64,000 bases of DNA. It comes from Microbacterium schleiferi. Its GTDB lineage: Bacteria > Actinomycetota > Actinomycetes > Actinomycetales > Microbacteriaceae. Shown here piece by piece: positions 53,696 to 63,181 of this stretch; positions within the stretch are counted from its first letter, which is position 1, and the number at the start of each line of letters is the position of its first letter. The stretch covers positions 1,116,001-1,180,000 of the forward strand of contig NZ_CP064760.1 in assembly GCF_015565955.1 (NCBI RefSeq). The letters run 5' to 3'. The position numbers and the translations under genes were made by a program. The notes beneath the pieces were generated by a model. That model saw only the letters and a program-made list of their open reading frames with translations, did no database searches and had not been told where the DNA came from.

Positions 53696-55732
53696 ATGAC
53701 TGCTTCTTCTCCGACGACGGTCGCGCCCGCTGCTGGGACGCATGACCATTCCCACGGTTCGGCCAGGTGGGAACTGTGGTTCGCGATCGCCGCTGGCGTC
53801 ACCTATTCGGGCGGGATGATCGCCGAGTTTGCGTTGGGGTTGCCGATGGTCGGATGGCCGATTGTGTTCTTCCTCGCTACTTACCTCTTCGGCGGGTTCT
53901 TCACGTTCCGCACCGCAATCGTTTCGACGCTAAGCGGAAGGTTCGAAGTGGATTTCCTCATGCTGGTGGCCGCCATCGGTGCCGCGCTCATTGACCGGTG
54001 GGCGGAGGGTGCGGTGCTGCTGTTCCTGTTCAGCCTCGGCCACGCGCTCGAGGAGTACGCCCTCAGCCGGGCGAGCAAGTCCATCGAGGCCCTCGCCGAG
54101 CTCGCTCCCCGCCGGGCGCTGGTGCGCCGTGGCGACCAGGAGCCGGTGGAGGTTCCGGTGGAGGAGATCGTGGTCGGGGACATTGTAGTAATCCGTCCAA
54201 ACTCCCGCGTCCCATCAGATGGCTTCGTGATATCGGGTGTGTCTGCGGTTGATCAGTCCGCGGTGACCGGGGAGTCCATCCCGGTGGAGAAGGAGGCGGT
54301 GGGGGATCCGGAGCGCGCGATGCGGACCGTCGACACGCTCCCCGCCGCCAATCGGGTGTTCGCCGGCACCGTGAACGGGCCCGGCGTGCTCGAGGCCGAG
54401 GTCACCGCGACCGCGGCGGACTCGACGCTGAGCAAGGTCGTCGAGCTCGTCCGCACCGCCGACCAGGCCGCGTCCCCTACCCAGCAGTTCATCGACCGTT
54501 TCCAGCGCTGGTACGTGCCCGCGGTGATTCTCGGCGTCGCGGTCACCCTCTTGGTCTCCTGGCTCGCGTTCGCGCAGCCGTTCCCCGACGCTTTCTACCT
54601 CGCCATGGTGGTCCTCGTCGCCGCCAGCCCCTGCGCCCTCGCTATCGCGACCCCGGCCGCGGTCCTGGCGGGTGTCGCCCGTGCGGCGCGCGCCGGCGTG
54701 CTCGTCAAGGGCGGCGCCCCGCTCGAAACGCTCGGAAGGGTCAAGGCGATGGCGTTCGACAAGACCGGGACCCTAACCTGGGGAGCACCCCGAGTAACGT
54801 CCATCACTCCCGACGGCGATGTCCCTGAGGCCGAGCTGATCCGCACGCTTGTCGCCGTCGAATCCCTCAGCGACCACCCTCTCGCCGAGGCCATCGTCCG
54901 AGACTTCGAGCCCCGCGTCCCCCAGACTCAGCGGCTCACCGCGACCGACCTGAACGCAGTCGTCGGTCGTGGCGTCACTGCGACGATCGACGGAGATCGG
55001 GTCGACGTCGGAAACCTCCGCATGTTCGACGAGCAGCAGCTCGCGCTGAACGGCACGCTTGCTGCCGCATACACGCGCGCGCGGGACTCCGGTCAGACGC
55101 TGATGATCGTGCGCCGCGGAGACCGGTTCCTCGGCATCGTCGGAGTGATGGATGCCTCACGCGCAGAATCCGGTCAGGTGCTCAGCGCCCTCCGGGCCGC
55201 GGACGTGGGCCGGCTCGTGATGGTCTCCGGCGATAACCAGCGTGTCGCCGACGCTGTCGGCCGGGAAGTCGGCGTCGACACCGCGATCGGTGAGCTTCTC
55301 CCCGAAGACAAGGTCGCCCAGATCACCCACCTGGCCGAAGCCCACCGGCCGATCGCGATGGTCGGCGACGGCGTCAACGACGCTCCCGCGATGGCGCGTG
55401 CAGACATCGGTATCGCGATGGGCGCCGCCGGCTCCACCGTTGCGCTCGAGACCTGCGACATCGCGCTGATGAGCGATGATCTCGGCCGTGTCCCGTTCGC
55501 GGTGCGGCTCAGCCGTGCGACCAGCCGGATCATCCGGCAGAATCTCATCGCGAGCCTCGCGATCGTCGCGTTCCTCATCCTCGCGACGTTCCTTGGGCTG
55601 AACATTGGCGCGGTCGTCCTCATCCACGAAGGCTCCACCCTGATCGTGGTTGTCAACGCGCTCCGCTTGCTCAACTTTGAGCGCGGCAAGGAGCACCACG
55701 GCATCGACCACGAAGACAGGCCGAACGCGTAA
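53696..55732 (+). CDS. P1B-4-type metal-exporting ATPase (CoaT/CtpD-like)
   Basis: A 678-residue transporter with a short His-containing N-terminus and no CxxC metal domain. It shows TGESIPVEKEA, SPCALAIATPAAVLAG, DKTGTLTWG, SDHPLAEAIV, GDGVNDAPAMARADIGIAMG and HEGSTLIVVVNALRLL in the last helix. SPC plus HEGST is the signature of the P1B-4 subgroup, which exports Co or Fe and sometimes Zn or Ni. The start is the ATG at 53696, with no ribosome-binding site, consistent with a leaderless mRNA. The adjacent ArsR protein is its probable regulator. Confidence 0.9.
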   Translation: MTASSPTTVAPAAGTHDHSHGSARWELWFAIAAGVTYSGGMIAEFALGLPMVGWPIVFFLATYLFGGFFTFRTAIVSTLSGRFEVDFLMLVAAIGAALIDRWAEGAVLLFLFSLGHALEEYALSRASKSIEALAELAPRRALVRRGDQEPVEVPVEEIVVGDIVVIRPNSRVPSDGFVISGVSAVDQSAVTGESIPVEKEAVGDPERAMRTVDTLPAANRVFAGTVNGPGVLEAEVTATAADSTLSKVVELVRTADQAASPTQQFIDRFQRWYVPAVILGVAVTLLVSWLAFAQPFPDAFYLAMVVLVAASPCALAIATPAAVLAGVARAARAGVLVKGGAPLETLGRVKAMAFDKTGTLTWGAPRVTSITPDGDVPEAELIRTLVAVESLSDHPLAEAIVRDFEPRVPQTQRLTATDLNAVVGRGVTATIDGDRVDVGNLRMFDEQQLALNGTLAAAYTRARDSGQTLMIVRRGDRFLGIVGVMDASRAESGQVLSALRAADVGRLVMVSGDNQRVADAVGREVGVDTAIGELLPEDKVAQITHLAEAHRPIAMVGDGVNDAPAMARADIGIAMGAAGSTVALETCDIALMSDDLGRVPFAVRLSRATSRIIRQNLIASLAIVAFLILATFLGLNIGAVVLIHEGSTLIVVVNALRLLNFERGKEHHGIDHEDRPNA

Positions 55733-55767
55733 GCCGCAATCCGGCTGAGCGAGCCGCCTGCGCGCGG

Positions 55768-56163
55768 CTATGTCGCCCAGCAGGATTGCACGGTGCCGGT
55801 CGTTGGCTGCGCGACGGTACGGATTGTCTCCACGAGGGCTCGCGTGATCTGCGCGGACGCGGGGTATTCGATGACACGCCAACCGACGATGCCGAAGTCC
55901 TCGTCCAGCGCCTGCACAGCACACGCGAACGTTGTCTCGGCGGGTGGGGTGACCTGGAAGGACACCCTCACGGTGCGGGCATCGACCAGCTCATAACCGG
56001 TCTCGTTGAATCCGACGTCGTCGATCGCATTCGAGATGGTCAGCCAGGAAAGCCCCACGATAGAAAGGGCAGCTACCGTCGCGACGGTGATCCAGAATAC
56101 GTGGCGGCGGAGGGGCCGCGGGGTACGACCGTACCGGTCGGCGAGTTCTTCCTTCGTAGTCAT
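55768..56163 (-). CDS. DUF4307-type bitopic membrane protein
   Basis: A 131-residue protein: basic N-terminus (MTTKEELADRYGRTPRPLRR), one membrane helix, then a beta-rich outer domain with two cysteines (ETTFACAVQALDEDFGIVGW, VQSCWAT). DUF4307 members are usually single-copy chromosomal genes of actinobacteria, so its place in a metal module is unusual. It lies 10 bases from the CopD-CtaG gene. Confidence 0.75.
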   Translation of the reverse strand: MTTKEELADRYGRTPRPLRRHVFWITVATVAALSIVGLSWLTISNAIDDVGFNETGYELVDARTVRVSFQVTPPAETTFACAVQALDEDFGIVGWRVIEYPASAQITRALVETIRTVAQPTTGTVQSCWAT

Positions 56164-56173
56164 GCGGTGCGCT

Positions 56174-58177
56174 CTACCTGCGGCTGCGAGCGTCTCGGTG
56201 GGCGAGCTCGACGAGGCGTGCGTTGTAGGCCTCGAGTTCGGCGTCGCCGGTGCGGTCGGCGTGTCGATCTCGCCGCTTGGTCTCGCGGGCGTCGCTGCGA
56301 CTCCACTGGATCGCGACGGTGATCGCGAGAATCAAGGTGGGGATCTCACCGATCGACCAGGCGATGCCGCCGCCGGTGTATTGATCCTCGAGCGGTGTGG
56401 CACCCCAGGTGCGACCCATCGCGCCGAACCAGTCGGCGACCATCAGCCCCGACTGCATCATGATGGCGATGCCGAAGAACGCGTGCATCGCCATCACGCC
56501 GATGAGCAGCAGCAGCCTGCCGGCGTAGGGAAGCCGCCACGGCACCGGGTCGATGCCGATTAGGGAGAGCGCGAACAGGTAGCCGGTGATGAGGAAGTGC
56601 GCGATCATCCACTGGTGGCCGAGGTGGTCGTACAGCGACCAGCGGAACAGGTCGGTGTAGTAGAAAACCCACAGTGAGCCGATGAACAGGGCGGCAGCGA
56701 CGAACGGGTTCGTCAGGATGCGGGCGACGGGCGAATGCACCGCCCACAGGATCCACTCGCGCCCGCCGCGGGTGCCGTCGTCGCGTTTGCGGATTGCCCG
56801 GGCGGCGAGCGTCACCGGGGCGCCGGCGACTAGCAGCACCGGGATCGCCATCGTGAGCAGCATGTGGCCCACCATGTGGATGCTGAATAGGTAGCCCTGG
56901 TAGACGTTGACGACTCCGCCGGTGACCCAGACCAGCAGCACCATGCCGGCGATCCACATGATCGTGCGATACGCCGGCCACGCGTCGCCGCGGCGACGCA
57001 GCCGCCACACACCGGCAAGGTAGAAGAAGATCGCGAATCCGGCGAGCACCGCCCACAATAGGTCCACGTTCCACGTGGTGACCCACCGTTCGATCGTGAG
57101 TTCCGGGGGCAGCGGCGCGCCGGTGAGTCGTTCCGCCGGCGAGCGGGTCTCGGGAAGCGGGGCCGGGTTCGGTGGCGGGGTGCGGGCCAGCGCTGCGGCG
57201 GCGCCGCTGGCCACGCCCATCAGCGCCAGCTCGAACGCGATCAGCATCCAGAAAGGCCGGGATGCCGCATCTGAGCTGCGCATCCTGCCGATCAGGCTGG
57301 TGCGGTACCACGCCCCGAAGAGGCCGAGGCCGACGAGCGCGACGACCTTGACGCCCAAGATCGCGCCATAGGGCGAGAGCAGATCGGACCACTCCTGCAG
57401 GCCGATGGCGGCGCGCACGGTGCCGGACACGGCCACGAGCACGAAAGCGGCCAGAGCGATGCTCGAGTAGCGGGCGACGACATCGGGGATGCGGTGACGG
57501 TCGAGGGCCGGACGGACGGCGATGAGCAGCAGGAGCCCACCGAGCCACACGGCGGCGCCGATGATGTGCAGGATGAGCGCCATCATCGCCTCGTGGTGGA
57601 AGGCGTCGTCGCCGGAGTGCCCCTGCGTGCCCATCGGCACGAGCGAGGCCACCGCCACCAGGGCGACCAAAAGCGTTCCCGCCCAGGACCGCACGGCGAA
57701 TGTCAGGACGGTGAGTGCGGCGCCGGCGACCGTCGTGATCAGCCATGTCCTGCCGACCTCGAGCTCGACGAGGAACCGGCCGAGCTGGGCACCGAACTGG
57801 GGGCCGGCGTCGATGGCCGGGTTGAACACGCTGAGGAACGTGAGGAACCCGGTCGTGCCCGCGGCCACGGTGAACACGGCGGCAGAGATCGACGCGGTGT
57901 CGAGGGCGACGTCGAACGCGCTTTCCCCGGCCCGCAGCGTAAACAACGCAGTCACGAGCACACCGACCATGCCCGCGGCCGCGAGATTCACGACCAGTTT
58001 CGCGACCGGAAGCCCCCAGCGCACGGCAGGGCCGGCGTCGCCTAGCGGGATCTGCGCTGCACCTCCACCGAACCACAACGCCCCGACCAAGGCGATGAGT
58101 GCGACCCCGACGAGGATCGCAGGACCGGCGATCCCCAAGACGCGAGGACTCATTCCCGTCGCGGGTGGCGGGACCAC
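56174..58177 (-). CDS. CopD-CtaG fusion: copper transport and cytochrome oxidase assembly protein
   Basis: A 667-residue protein with about 15 helices. The first half is CopD-like (VAVSGTVRAAIGLQEWSDLL, ILHIIGAAVWLGGLLLLIAV), a copper import or handling domain. The second half is CtaG/caa3-type (FSIHMVGHMLLTMAIPVLLV, HLGHQWMIAHFLITGYLFAL, FFGIAIMMQSGLMVADWFGA), which delivers copper to cytochrome oxidase. The start at GTG 58177 is chosen, with ATG 58153 as the alternative. A second CtaG-type gene lies at the window end. Confidence 0.87.
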   Translation of the reverse strand: MVPPPATGMSPRVLGIAGPAILVGVALIALVGALWFGGGAAQIPLGDAGPAVRWGLPVAKLVVNLAAAGMVGVLVTALFTLRAGESAFDVALDTASISAAVFTVAAGTTGFLTFLSVFNPAIDAGPQFGAQLGRFLVELEVGRTWLITTVAGAALTVLTFAVRSWAGTLLVALVAVASLVPMGTQGHSGDDAFHHEAMMALILHIIGAAVWLGGLLLLIAVRPALDRHRIPDVVARYSSIALAAFVLVAVSGTVRAAIGLQEWSDLLSPYGAILGVKVVALVGLGLFGAWYRTSLIGRMRSSDAASRPFWMLIAFELALMGVASGAAAALARTPPPNPAPLPETRSPAERLTGAPLPPELTIERWVTTWNVDLLWAVLAGFAIFFYLAGVWRLRRRGDAWPAYRTIMWIAGMVLLVWVTGGVVNVYQGYLFSIHMVGHMLLTMAIPVLLVAGAPVTLAARAIRKRDDGTRGGREWILWAVHSPVARILTNPFVAAALFIGSLWVFYYTDLFRWSLYDHLGHQWMIAHFLITGYLFALSLIGIDPVPWRLPYAGRLLLLIGVMAMHAFFGIAIMMQSGLMVADWFGAMGRTWGATPLEDQYTGGGIAWSIGEIPTLILAITVAIQWSRSDARETKRRDRHADRTGDAELEAYNARLVELAHRDARSRR

Positions 58178-58282
58178 TGTCCGCGTTTAAGGTTGTCCGC
58201 ACGCTTGATGGCGGAAATCGCGGGTATCGAGGACATCTGCGTGCTTTCGGTTCGGGCAAGCGGTCGGAGCAGGGGTGCGGGG

Positions 58283-59299
58283 TCAGGTGAGCCCGGAGTA
58301 GGAGTGCAGGCCCTGGAAGAACATGTTCACGATCGTGAAGTTGAACAGCACCGCGACGAACCCGATGATGGACAGCCAGGCGGAGCGGGTGCCGCGCCAG
58401 CCGCGCGTCGCGCGGGCGTGGATGTAGCCGGCGTAGAGAACCCAGATCACGAACGTCCACACCTCCTTGACATCGAAGCCCCAGTAGCGGCCCCAGGAGT
58501 CGTTGGCCCAGATCGCGCCGGCGATCAGGGTAAAGGTCCAGAACACGAACCCCACGATCGCGAACCGGTACGCGAGGGACTCGAGCGCGTCGGCGGTGGG
58601 CAGAGTGCGCAGGAACCCGGGACCGGCTGCGCGGGCAGTGTCCGAGGATGCTCGGGCGCGGCGCTCCCGGCGGGCCTGCAGGAGCTGGGTGATGGAGATG
58701 CCGCAGGCGATCGCGAACAGCGCTGTGGCCAGGGAGGCGACGAAGACGTGGATGATCAGCCACACGCTCTTGAGCGGATCCATCAGCGGGACGACCTCGA
58801 CGTAGAACGAGATCGTCGCCCCGCCCAGCAGCAGCACGATCATGCCGACTAGGAACGCGCCGAGGAAGCGGAGGTCGTAACGGCGCAGCACCAGCAGGTA
58901 GACGGCGACGATCAGGACCGTACCGGTCAGCGCGAACTCGTACATGTTCGCCCACGGCACCCGCTCCGCGGCGATCCCGCGCAGGATGGTGCCGGCCAGG
59001 TGAAACAGGAACGCGAGGACCGTCAGCGACGTCCCGATCCGCGCCCACAGCAGCCGTTGACGCTGCGCGGGCGGCGTGCGAACGCTGTCCACCGACCCGC
59101 TCTCGGCGTTGTCCGTCTGCTGGCCCGCCCGGGCGGGAGCGCCGGCCAGGGCCGGCTCCCGCTGCGCGACGCTGGCCGGGACGGAGCGCCCGGCCAGGTC
59201 GAGGGTGTACGCGATGAACGCGAGTAGGTAGGTGGCGATCGCCGTCCACACCAGAAGCAGCGAGATGCTGTCGAGGGAGAGCGCGTCGGTTCCGGTCAT
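58283..59299 (-). CDS. ccsB: cytochrome c biogenesis protein CcsB (ResC)
   Basis: A 338-residue system II haem-handling membrane protein. The ATG at 59299 begins MTGTDALSLDSISLLLVWTA. The haem-binding WWD-type segment is IWANDSWGRYWGFDVKEVW, with PWANMYEFALTGTV earlier and conserved His near LIIHVFVASL. CcsB acts with CcsA/ResB to attach haem to apocytochromes c. No ccsA/resB partner is in the window. A basic linker lies between helices 2 and 3. Confidence 0.88.
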   Translation of the reverse strand: MTGTDALSLDSISLLLVWTAIATYLLAFIAYTLDLAGRSVPASVAQREPALAGAPARAGQQTDNAESGSVDSVRTPPAQRQRLLWARIGTSLTVLAFLFHLAGTILRGIAAERVPWANMYEFALTGTVLIVAVYLLVLRRYDLRFLGAFLVGMIVLLLGGATISFYVEVVPLMDPLKSVWLIIHVFVASLATALFAIACGISITQLLQARRERRARASSDTARAAGPGFLRTLPTADALESLAYRFAIVGFVFWTFTLIAGAIWANDSWGRYWGFDVKEVWTFVIWVLYAGYIHARATRGWRGTRSAWLSIIGFVAVLFNFTIVNMFFQGLHSYSGLT

Positions 59300-59379
59300 G
59301 GCAGGGTCGTCCTCTTCGTCGTTGCGGTCAGGGGGTGCGCGCGAGCGGGGTGGCGCGGTAGATCCGTGCGGCACATGGG

Positions 59380-60240
59380 TCAGCCCGCGTTCGCTTCCAG
59401 CCAGGCCAGCGAGTCCACGGCGGTTCCGTCGAGGTAGACCTCGAAGTGCAGATGGTTCGCGGTGGAGCGTCCCGTGCTGCCGACGAGTCCGACCAGCTGC
59501 CCGGCCGTGACGGTCTGCCCGGCGGCGACCTGCCGGCTTCCGGTCTGCATGTGCGGGTAGACCGTGCTCACCCGCTGCCCGTTCAACACGGAGTCGACCA
59601 CGACGGTCACCCCATATGCCGCATAACTATCCTGGGAGATCCGCACCATGCCGTCCAGCGACGCGTAGACGGGGGTCCCCCCGGCGGCTACCATGTCAGT
59701 TCCCATGTGGGCGCCGCCGCGAGCCCCGAACCGATCGGTGACCCTGAACGGCCCGCCTAGCGGCCACCGCACCACCCCACTACTGGGACTGACCATGCTC
59801 GGGTCGAACGGAATCGAGGCGACGCTACCCGATGCGCGAGCGCGCGCCGCAGCAGCCTCCGCCGCCTTTTTCCGCTCGATTTCCTCCGGGGTGGTGGCCG
59901 CATAGCTTTCCCGGTTCAACTGGGCACCGCCGTTGCCGGAGGCCACGACCAGGGATTGGGCGTCTTCAGAGGCAACCTGTTGCAAGGTCGGGGAGTCCTG
60001 GTCCGTGGGTTGCCCAGCTCCGTATGCAGGGAGTGCAAATGTGGCAACCAGGCCGCAGACCATTGAGAGGGCCGTCAAGGTCCGGACCGGCCGGGCTTGG
60101 GTGGACGAAGGAGGCATTGAGTATTCGCCAGGTGTGGGCGGCGCGGGCAGTAGGTGCGCGGCGGCCTGCTGGCGCCGGCTACGTCTGGTGAGCGGCGTCT
60201 GGGGCTGTTCGCCTAGTGATGAAGTGATCCGTTCATTCAT
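59380..60240 (-). CDS. M23-family metalloendopeptidase, secreted
   Basis: A 286-residue protein with a long N-terminus before the signal helix (TLTALSMVCGLVATFALPAY, GAG). The M23 domain at about residues 165-286 has RFGARGGAHMGTDM (zinc His/Asp), VYPHMQTGSR and ANHLHFEVYLDG, so all catalytic residues are present. It should cleave peptidoglycan cross-bridges. The ATG at 60240 is the first of two overlapping ATGs. It sits in a run with a second M23 gene and lnt. Confidence 0.87.
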   Translation of the reverse strand: MNERITSSLGEQPQTPLTRRSRRQQAAAHLLPAPPTPGEYSMPPSSTQARPVRTLTALSMVCGLVATFALPAYGAGQPTDQDSPTLQQVASEDAQSLVVASGNGGAQLNRESYAATTPEEIERKKAAEAAAARARASGSVASIPFDPSMVSPSSGVVRWPLGGPFRVTDRFGARGGAHMGTDMVAAGGTPVYASLDGMVRISQDSYAAYGVTVVVDSVLNGQRVSTVYPHMQTGSRQVAAGQTVTAGQLVGLVGSTGRSTANHLHFEVYLDGTAVDSLAWLEANAG

Positions 60241-60263
60241 GAGGAGCTCTCTTTCGCGTTGGG

Positions 60264-61562
60264 TCAGATGGAGATGCCGCGGGAGGCGAGGAACGCGGTG
60301 GGGTCGATCGGGGAGCCATTCGCGTAGGCCTCGAAGTGCAGGTTGCAGCCGAACGCGTTGCCGGTGTTGCCTTCGCTGCCGATCAGGTCGCCGGCGTTCA
60401 CACGTTGGCCGTATCCGACGTAGAAGCCGCCGGGGCGGATGTGAGCGTAGCCGGTGCCGATCCCGCCGCCGTGGTCGATTTTGATGTAGTTGCCGTAGCC
60501 GCCGTTGTACCCGGCGTAGACGACGATGCCGGCCGCTGCGGCGTAGATCCCGGCGCCGCACCCGCCGCTGAGATCGACGCCGTAGTGGTAACTGGTTGAG
60601 CAGTATCCGTTGCCACATCGGGAGCTGCGCGGCCCGAACCCGGATGTGCGATGCCCGGAGGTCGGTCGCGCCCACCCGGAGCTGACCACAGCCCCGCCGC
60701 CACCGCCTGAGGCGGCGAGCCGCTCCGCTTCGGCCCGCACTGCCGCCAGCCGCTGCTCCTCTGCGATCCGGGCAGCTTCCACTCCGGCCTGATAGTCGGC
60801 GACGGTCCTCGCGGTGGTGTCCTCGAGCGCGGCTAGCTGGGCCTGCAGCTGGCCGAGATAGAGGGACTGCGTGTCCAGCGCGACCTGTGCGGCATCGGCG
60901 GCCTGCTGCGACTCGAGCATCTTCTGCTCGGCGACCCGGCGCAGCCGGTCCCGCTCATCCCGGGCCACCACCGCCTGATCGGTCAGGCTCTGCGCGGCAT
61001 CGCGGGCGGTGAGCGCCGCAGCGTAGACGGTCTGGTTGCGTTCCAGCAGCTTGTCCATCACGCCCAGCCGGGACAGGAGATCGTCCGCGGTCGCAGCCGA
61101 CCCGGAGAAGAACAGCTCGAGGGAAGTGGTGTCGCCCCCATCGCGGTACAGCTGAGCGGCGATGCGGCCGGCCTTGTTCGCCGCGTCGGTCGCGTTCCGC
61201 GCTTCCGCGTCGGCCTGGGACTGCAACGTGTCGGCGCGGATGGATGCGTCGAAGTACTCCTGCTGGGCGGTGTAGAACGCGCCGGCGGCTTGCTCGGCGG
61301 CGGTGCGAGTGCGCGCGACCTCGCCGGTCAGGCTCTGGATGAGGCCCTGGATCCGTTGCACTTCGGCGGCCTTGGTGGCTTCGTTCGCTTTCGCGGCCTG
61401 CACGTCATCCCAGGACGGATAAGTTGCCGCGAACGCGGCAGGCAGAAATGGGCCGGCCACCAACAGGGCGGCGACAGCGGCCGTGCCCGCACCGAGCAGA
61501 GCCCGCCTGCTCACCACCGGTTCTGCGCCCCACCGAATCAGCGGTCGGCTTGTTGCGCTCAT
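60264..61562 (-). CDS. coiled-coil M23-like protein with altered active site (EnvC-like layout)
   Basis: A 432-residue exported protein. A twin-Arg-like signal (VSRRALLGAGTAAVAALLVA) is followed by about 230 residues of coiled coil (residues 50-280, Ala/Glu/Gln-rich), then an M23 fold. It keeps YHYGVDLSGG and GYAHIRPGG, but the HxH motif reads CNLHFEAY, with Asn for the first His. Coiled coil plus a degenerate LytM domain is the layout of EnvC-type amidase activators, so it may regulate rather than cut. It overlaps lnt by 4 bases. Confidence 0.83.
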   Translation of the reverse strand: MSATSRPLIRWGAEPVVSRRALLGAGTAAVAALLVAGPFLPAAFAATYPSWDDVQAAKANEATKAAEVQRIQGLIQSLTGEVARTRTAAEQAAGAFYTAQQEYFDASIRADTLQSQADAEARNATDAANKAGRIAAQLYRDGGDTTSLELFFSGSAATADDLLSRLGVMDKLLERNQTVYAAALTARDAAQSLTDQAVVARDERDRLRRVAEQKMLESQQAADAAQVALDTQSLYLGQLQAQLAALEDTTARTVADYQAGVEAARIAEEQRLAAVRAEAERLAASGGGGGAVVSSGWARPTSGHRTSGFGPRSSRCGNGYCSTSYHYGVDLSGGCGAGIYAAAAGIVVYAGYNGGYGNYIKIDHGGGIGTGYAHIRPGGFYVGYGQRVNAGDLIGSEGNTGNAFGCNLHFEAYANGSPIDPTAFLASRGISI

Positions 61563-63178
61563 GGCCGACTCCGTTCGTAAGAGCGGCGGGGCCTGGTGCC
61601 CGACCGGACATGGGCACGGTGAGCGAATCCGAACACCGCCAGGGCGGCGCCGGCGACAACAAGGACCAGTCCTGAAAACCAGGGGCCGAGCACGGTCGCG
61701 GGGGTGAGGCCGGTGCGCAGCGGGACGGTGGTGATCGCCGCGCCTGCGGTGTCGACGCCGATGCCGTCGAGGGTGGTGCCGTCCGGGGCGATCACCTGGC
61801 TGGTGCCGACCGTGGAGACGTTCACGACGGCGCGGCCGGTTTCGATGGCGCGCATCCGGGCGAACGCGAGCTGCTGTAGGTTCTCGTCGGTGCCGCGGAA
61901 GTCGGCGTTGTTGGTCTGGAACACGAACATCTCCGCGCCGGCGCGGGCAGCGTCCCAGATGACGGTGTCGTAGATCACGTCGAAGCAGATCGCCAATCCC
62001 ACCCCGACGTCCCCGACCTGCACCAGCGGCGGGTTGCTGCCGGGGGTGTACTCGCGTTGGATCAGCCCGACCAGGTCGGGGGCGAGCAGCTCGTAGAACC
62101 ACCGGTCGGGCACGTACTCCCCGAACGGGACCGGGTTGACCTTGTCGTGCCACTGCCGGCCTGCGGGATCCGCAGTCCACAGCAGGGACGTGTTGAACAT
62201 GTCGTCGCCGCGGGTGGTGGCGGCGTTCATCAGCAACGGCGCCCCCGCGGCTTTCACGACCCGGTCCAGGGCAGCAGCGGCGGCCGAGGTGTTCAGGGGG
62301 TCGGCATCGACGCCGCCTTCCGGCCAGGCCAGCAGATCCATCGGCTGCCCGTACAGCGGCATGGTGGCGGCCGTCTGTGCGGCGAGGACCTCGCCGGGGG
62401 TCTTGTCGTCGAAGTACCCGGTGGGACCGTTGCCCTGCACCCAGCCGACCCGGAACTCCCCGGCCGGCGCGGTGGGGAACTGCGGCGCGATGACCAGGAG
62501 AGCGGCGACACTGATCGCGGGATGCAGTCCCACTAGGAACCGGATGCCGCCGGCGCGGATCCACTGCACCACGCCGGCGCACATCACGACGATCAGCAGT
62601 GACAGGCCGGTCACGCTCGTCCACGACGCGACTTCCGCGAACGGCCCGCCCACTTGGGTGATCCCGACCCTGGCCCACGGGAACCCGGAGTACGGCCATG
62701 CGCCCATCACCACCTCACGGGCCGCCCAGAGTCCCCCGATCAGCGGAGGAACCAAGAGCAGCTGCACCAGGCCCCGGGCCGGGTAGCGGGCGGTCCACCG
62801 GTAGGCGAGGGCGATCGGCGCCGCCCCGGCGCCGAACAGGGCCGCTTCCAGCCCGGCGAGGGCCAGCCACGGCACCGGGCCGAGAAACTCCCCCACCCAC
62901 ACCAGATGGGTCGTGTAGAACACGGCGCCGAAGACGGTGCCGACCAGCAGCGCCCCGCCGATACTGCGGCCGATCAGTGTCACCACGGCGACCGTGACAC
63001 TGACGAACGTCACCGGCCACCATCCCACCGGTGGGGACGCCAGATCCAGCAGCAGTCCGGCGGCCGCGGACGCCGGCACCGCCACCCACAACGGCAGCGA
63101 CCATGCCCCGGGGGTGCGGCGCGGGGACTCCTGCTCCGGCGCGGCGGCCGGGGCAGGGGATGGCAGGGTCGTTCGCAT
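61559..63178 (-). CDS. lnt: apolipoprotein N-acyltransferase
   Basis: A 539-residue membrane enzyme that adds the third acyl chain to lipoproteins. Six to eight helices cover residues 25-210, then a nitrilase-type domain has the catalytic triad in LLAWPEGGVDADPL (Glu), WHDKVNPVPFGEYVP (Lys) and VGLAICFDVIYDT (Cys). The chromosomal copy is usually elsewhere, so this is probably an element-borne extra. The gene cluster suggests maturing of metal-binding lipoproteins such as DUF305. Confidence 0.93.
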   Translation of the reverse strand: MRTTLPSPAPAAAPEQESPRRTPGAWSLPLWVAVPASAAAGLLLDLASPPVGWWPVTFVSVTVAVVTLIGRSIGGALLVGTVFGAVFYTTHLVWVGEFLGPVPWLALAGLEAALFGAGAAPIALAYRWTARYPARGLVQLLLVPPLIGGLWAAREVVMGAWPYSGFPWARVGITQVGGPFAEVASWTSVTGLSLLIVVMCAGVVQWIRAGGIRFLVGLHPAISVAALLVIAPQFPTAPAGEFRVGWVQGNGPTGYFDDKTPGEVLAAQTAATMPLYGQPMDLLAWPEGGVDADPLNTSAAAAALDRVVKAAGAPLLMNAATTRGDDMFNTSLLWTADPAGRQWHDKVNPVPFGEYVPDRWFYELLAPDLVGLIQREYTPGSNPPLVQVGDVGVGLAICFDVIYDTVIWDAARAGAEMFVFQTNNADFRGTDENLQQLAFARMRAIETGRAVVNVSTVGTSQVIAPDGTTLDGIGVDTAGAAITTVPLRTGLTPATVLGPWFSGLVLVVAGAALAVFGFAHRAHVRSGTRPRRSYERSRP

Positions 63179-63181
63179 CGG

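Noticed and set aside
56346..59249. 967-residue open frame on the minus strand
   Set aside because: It runs in another frame across CopD-CtaG and CcsB, with shadow composition and no recognisable domain.
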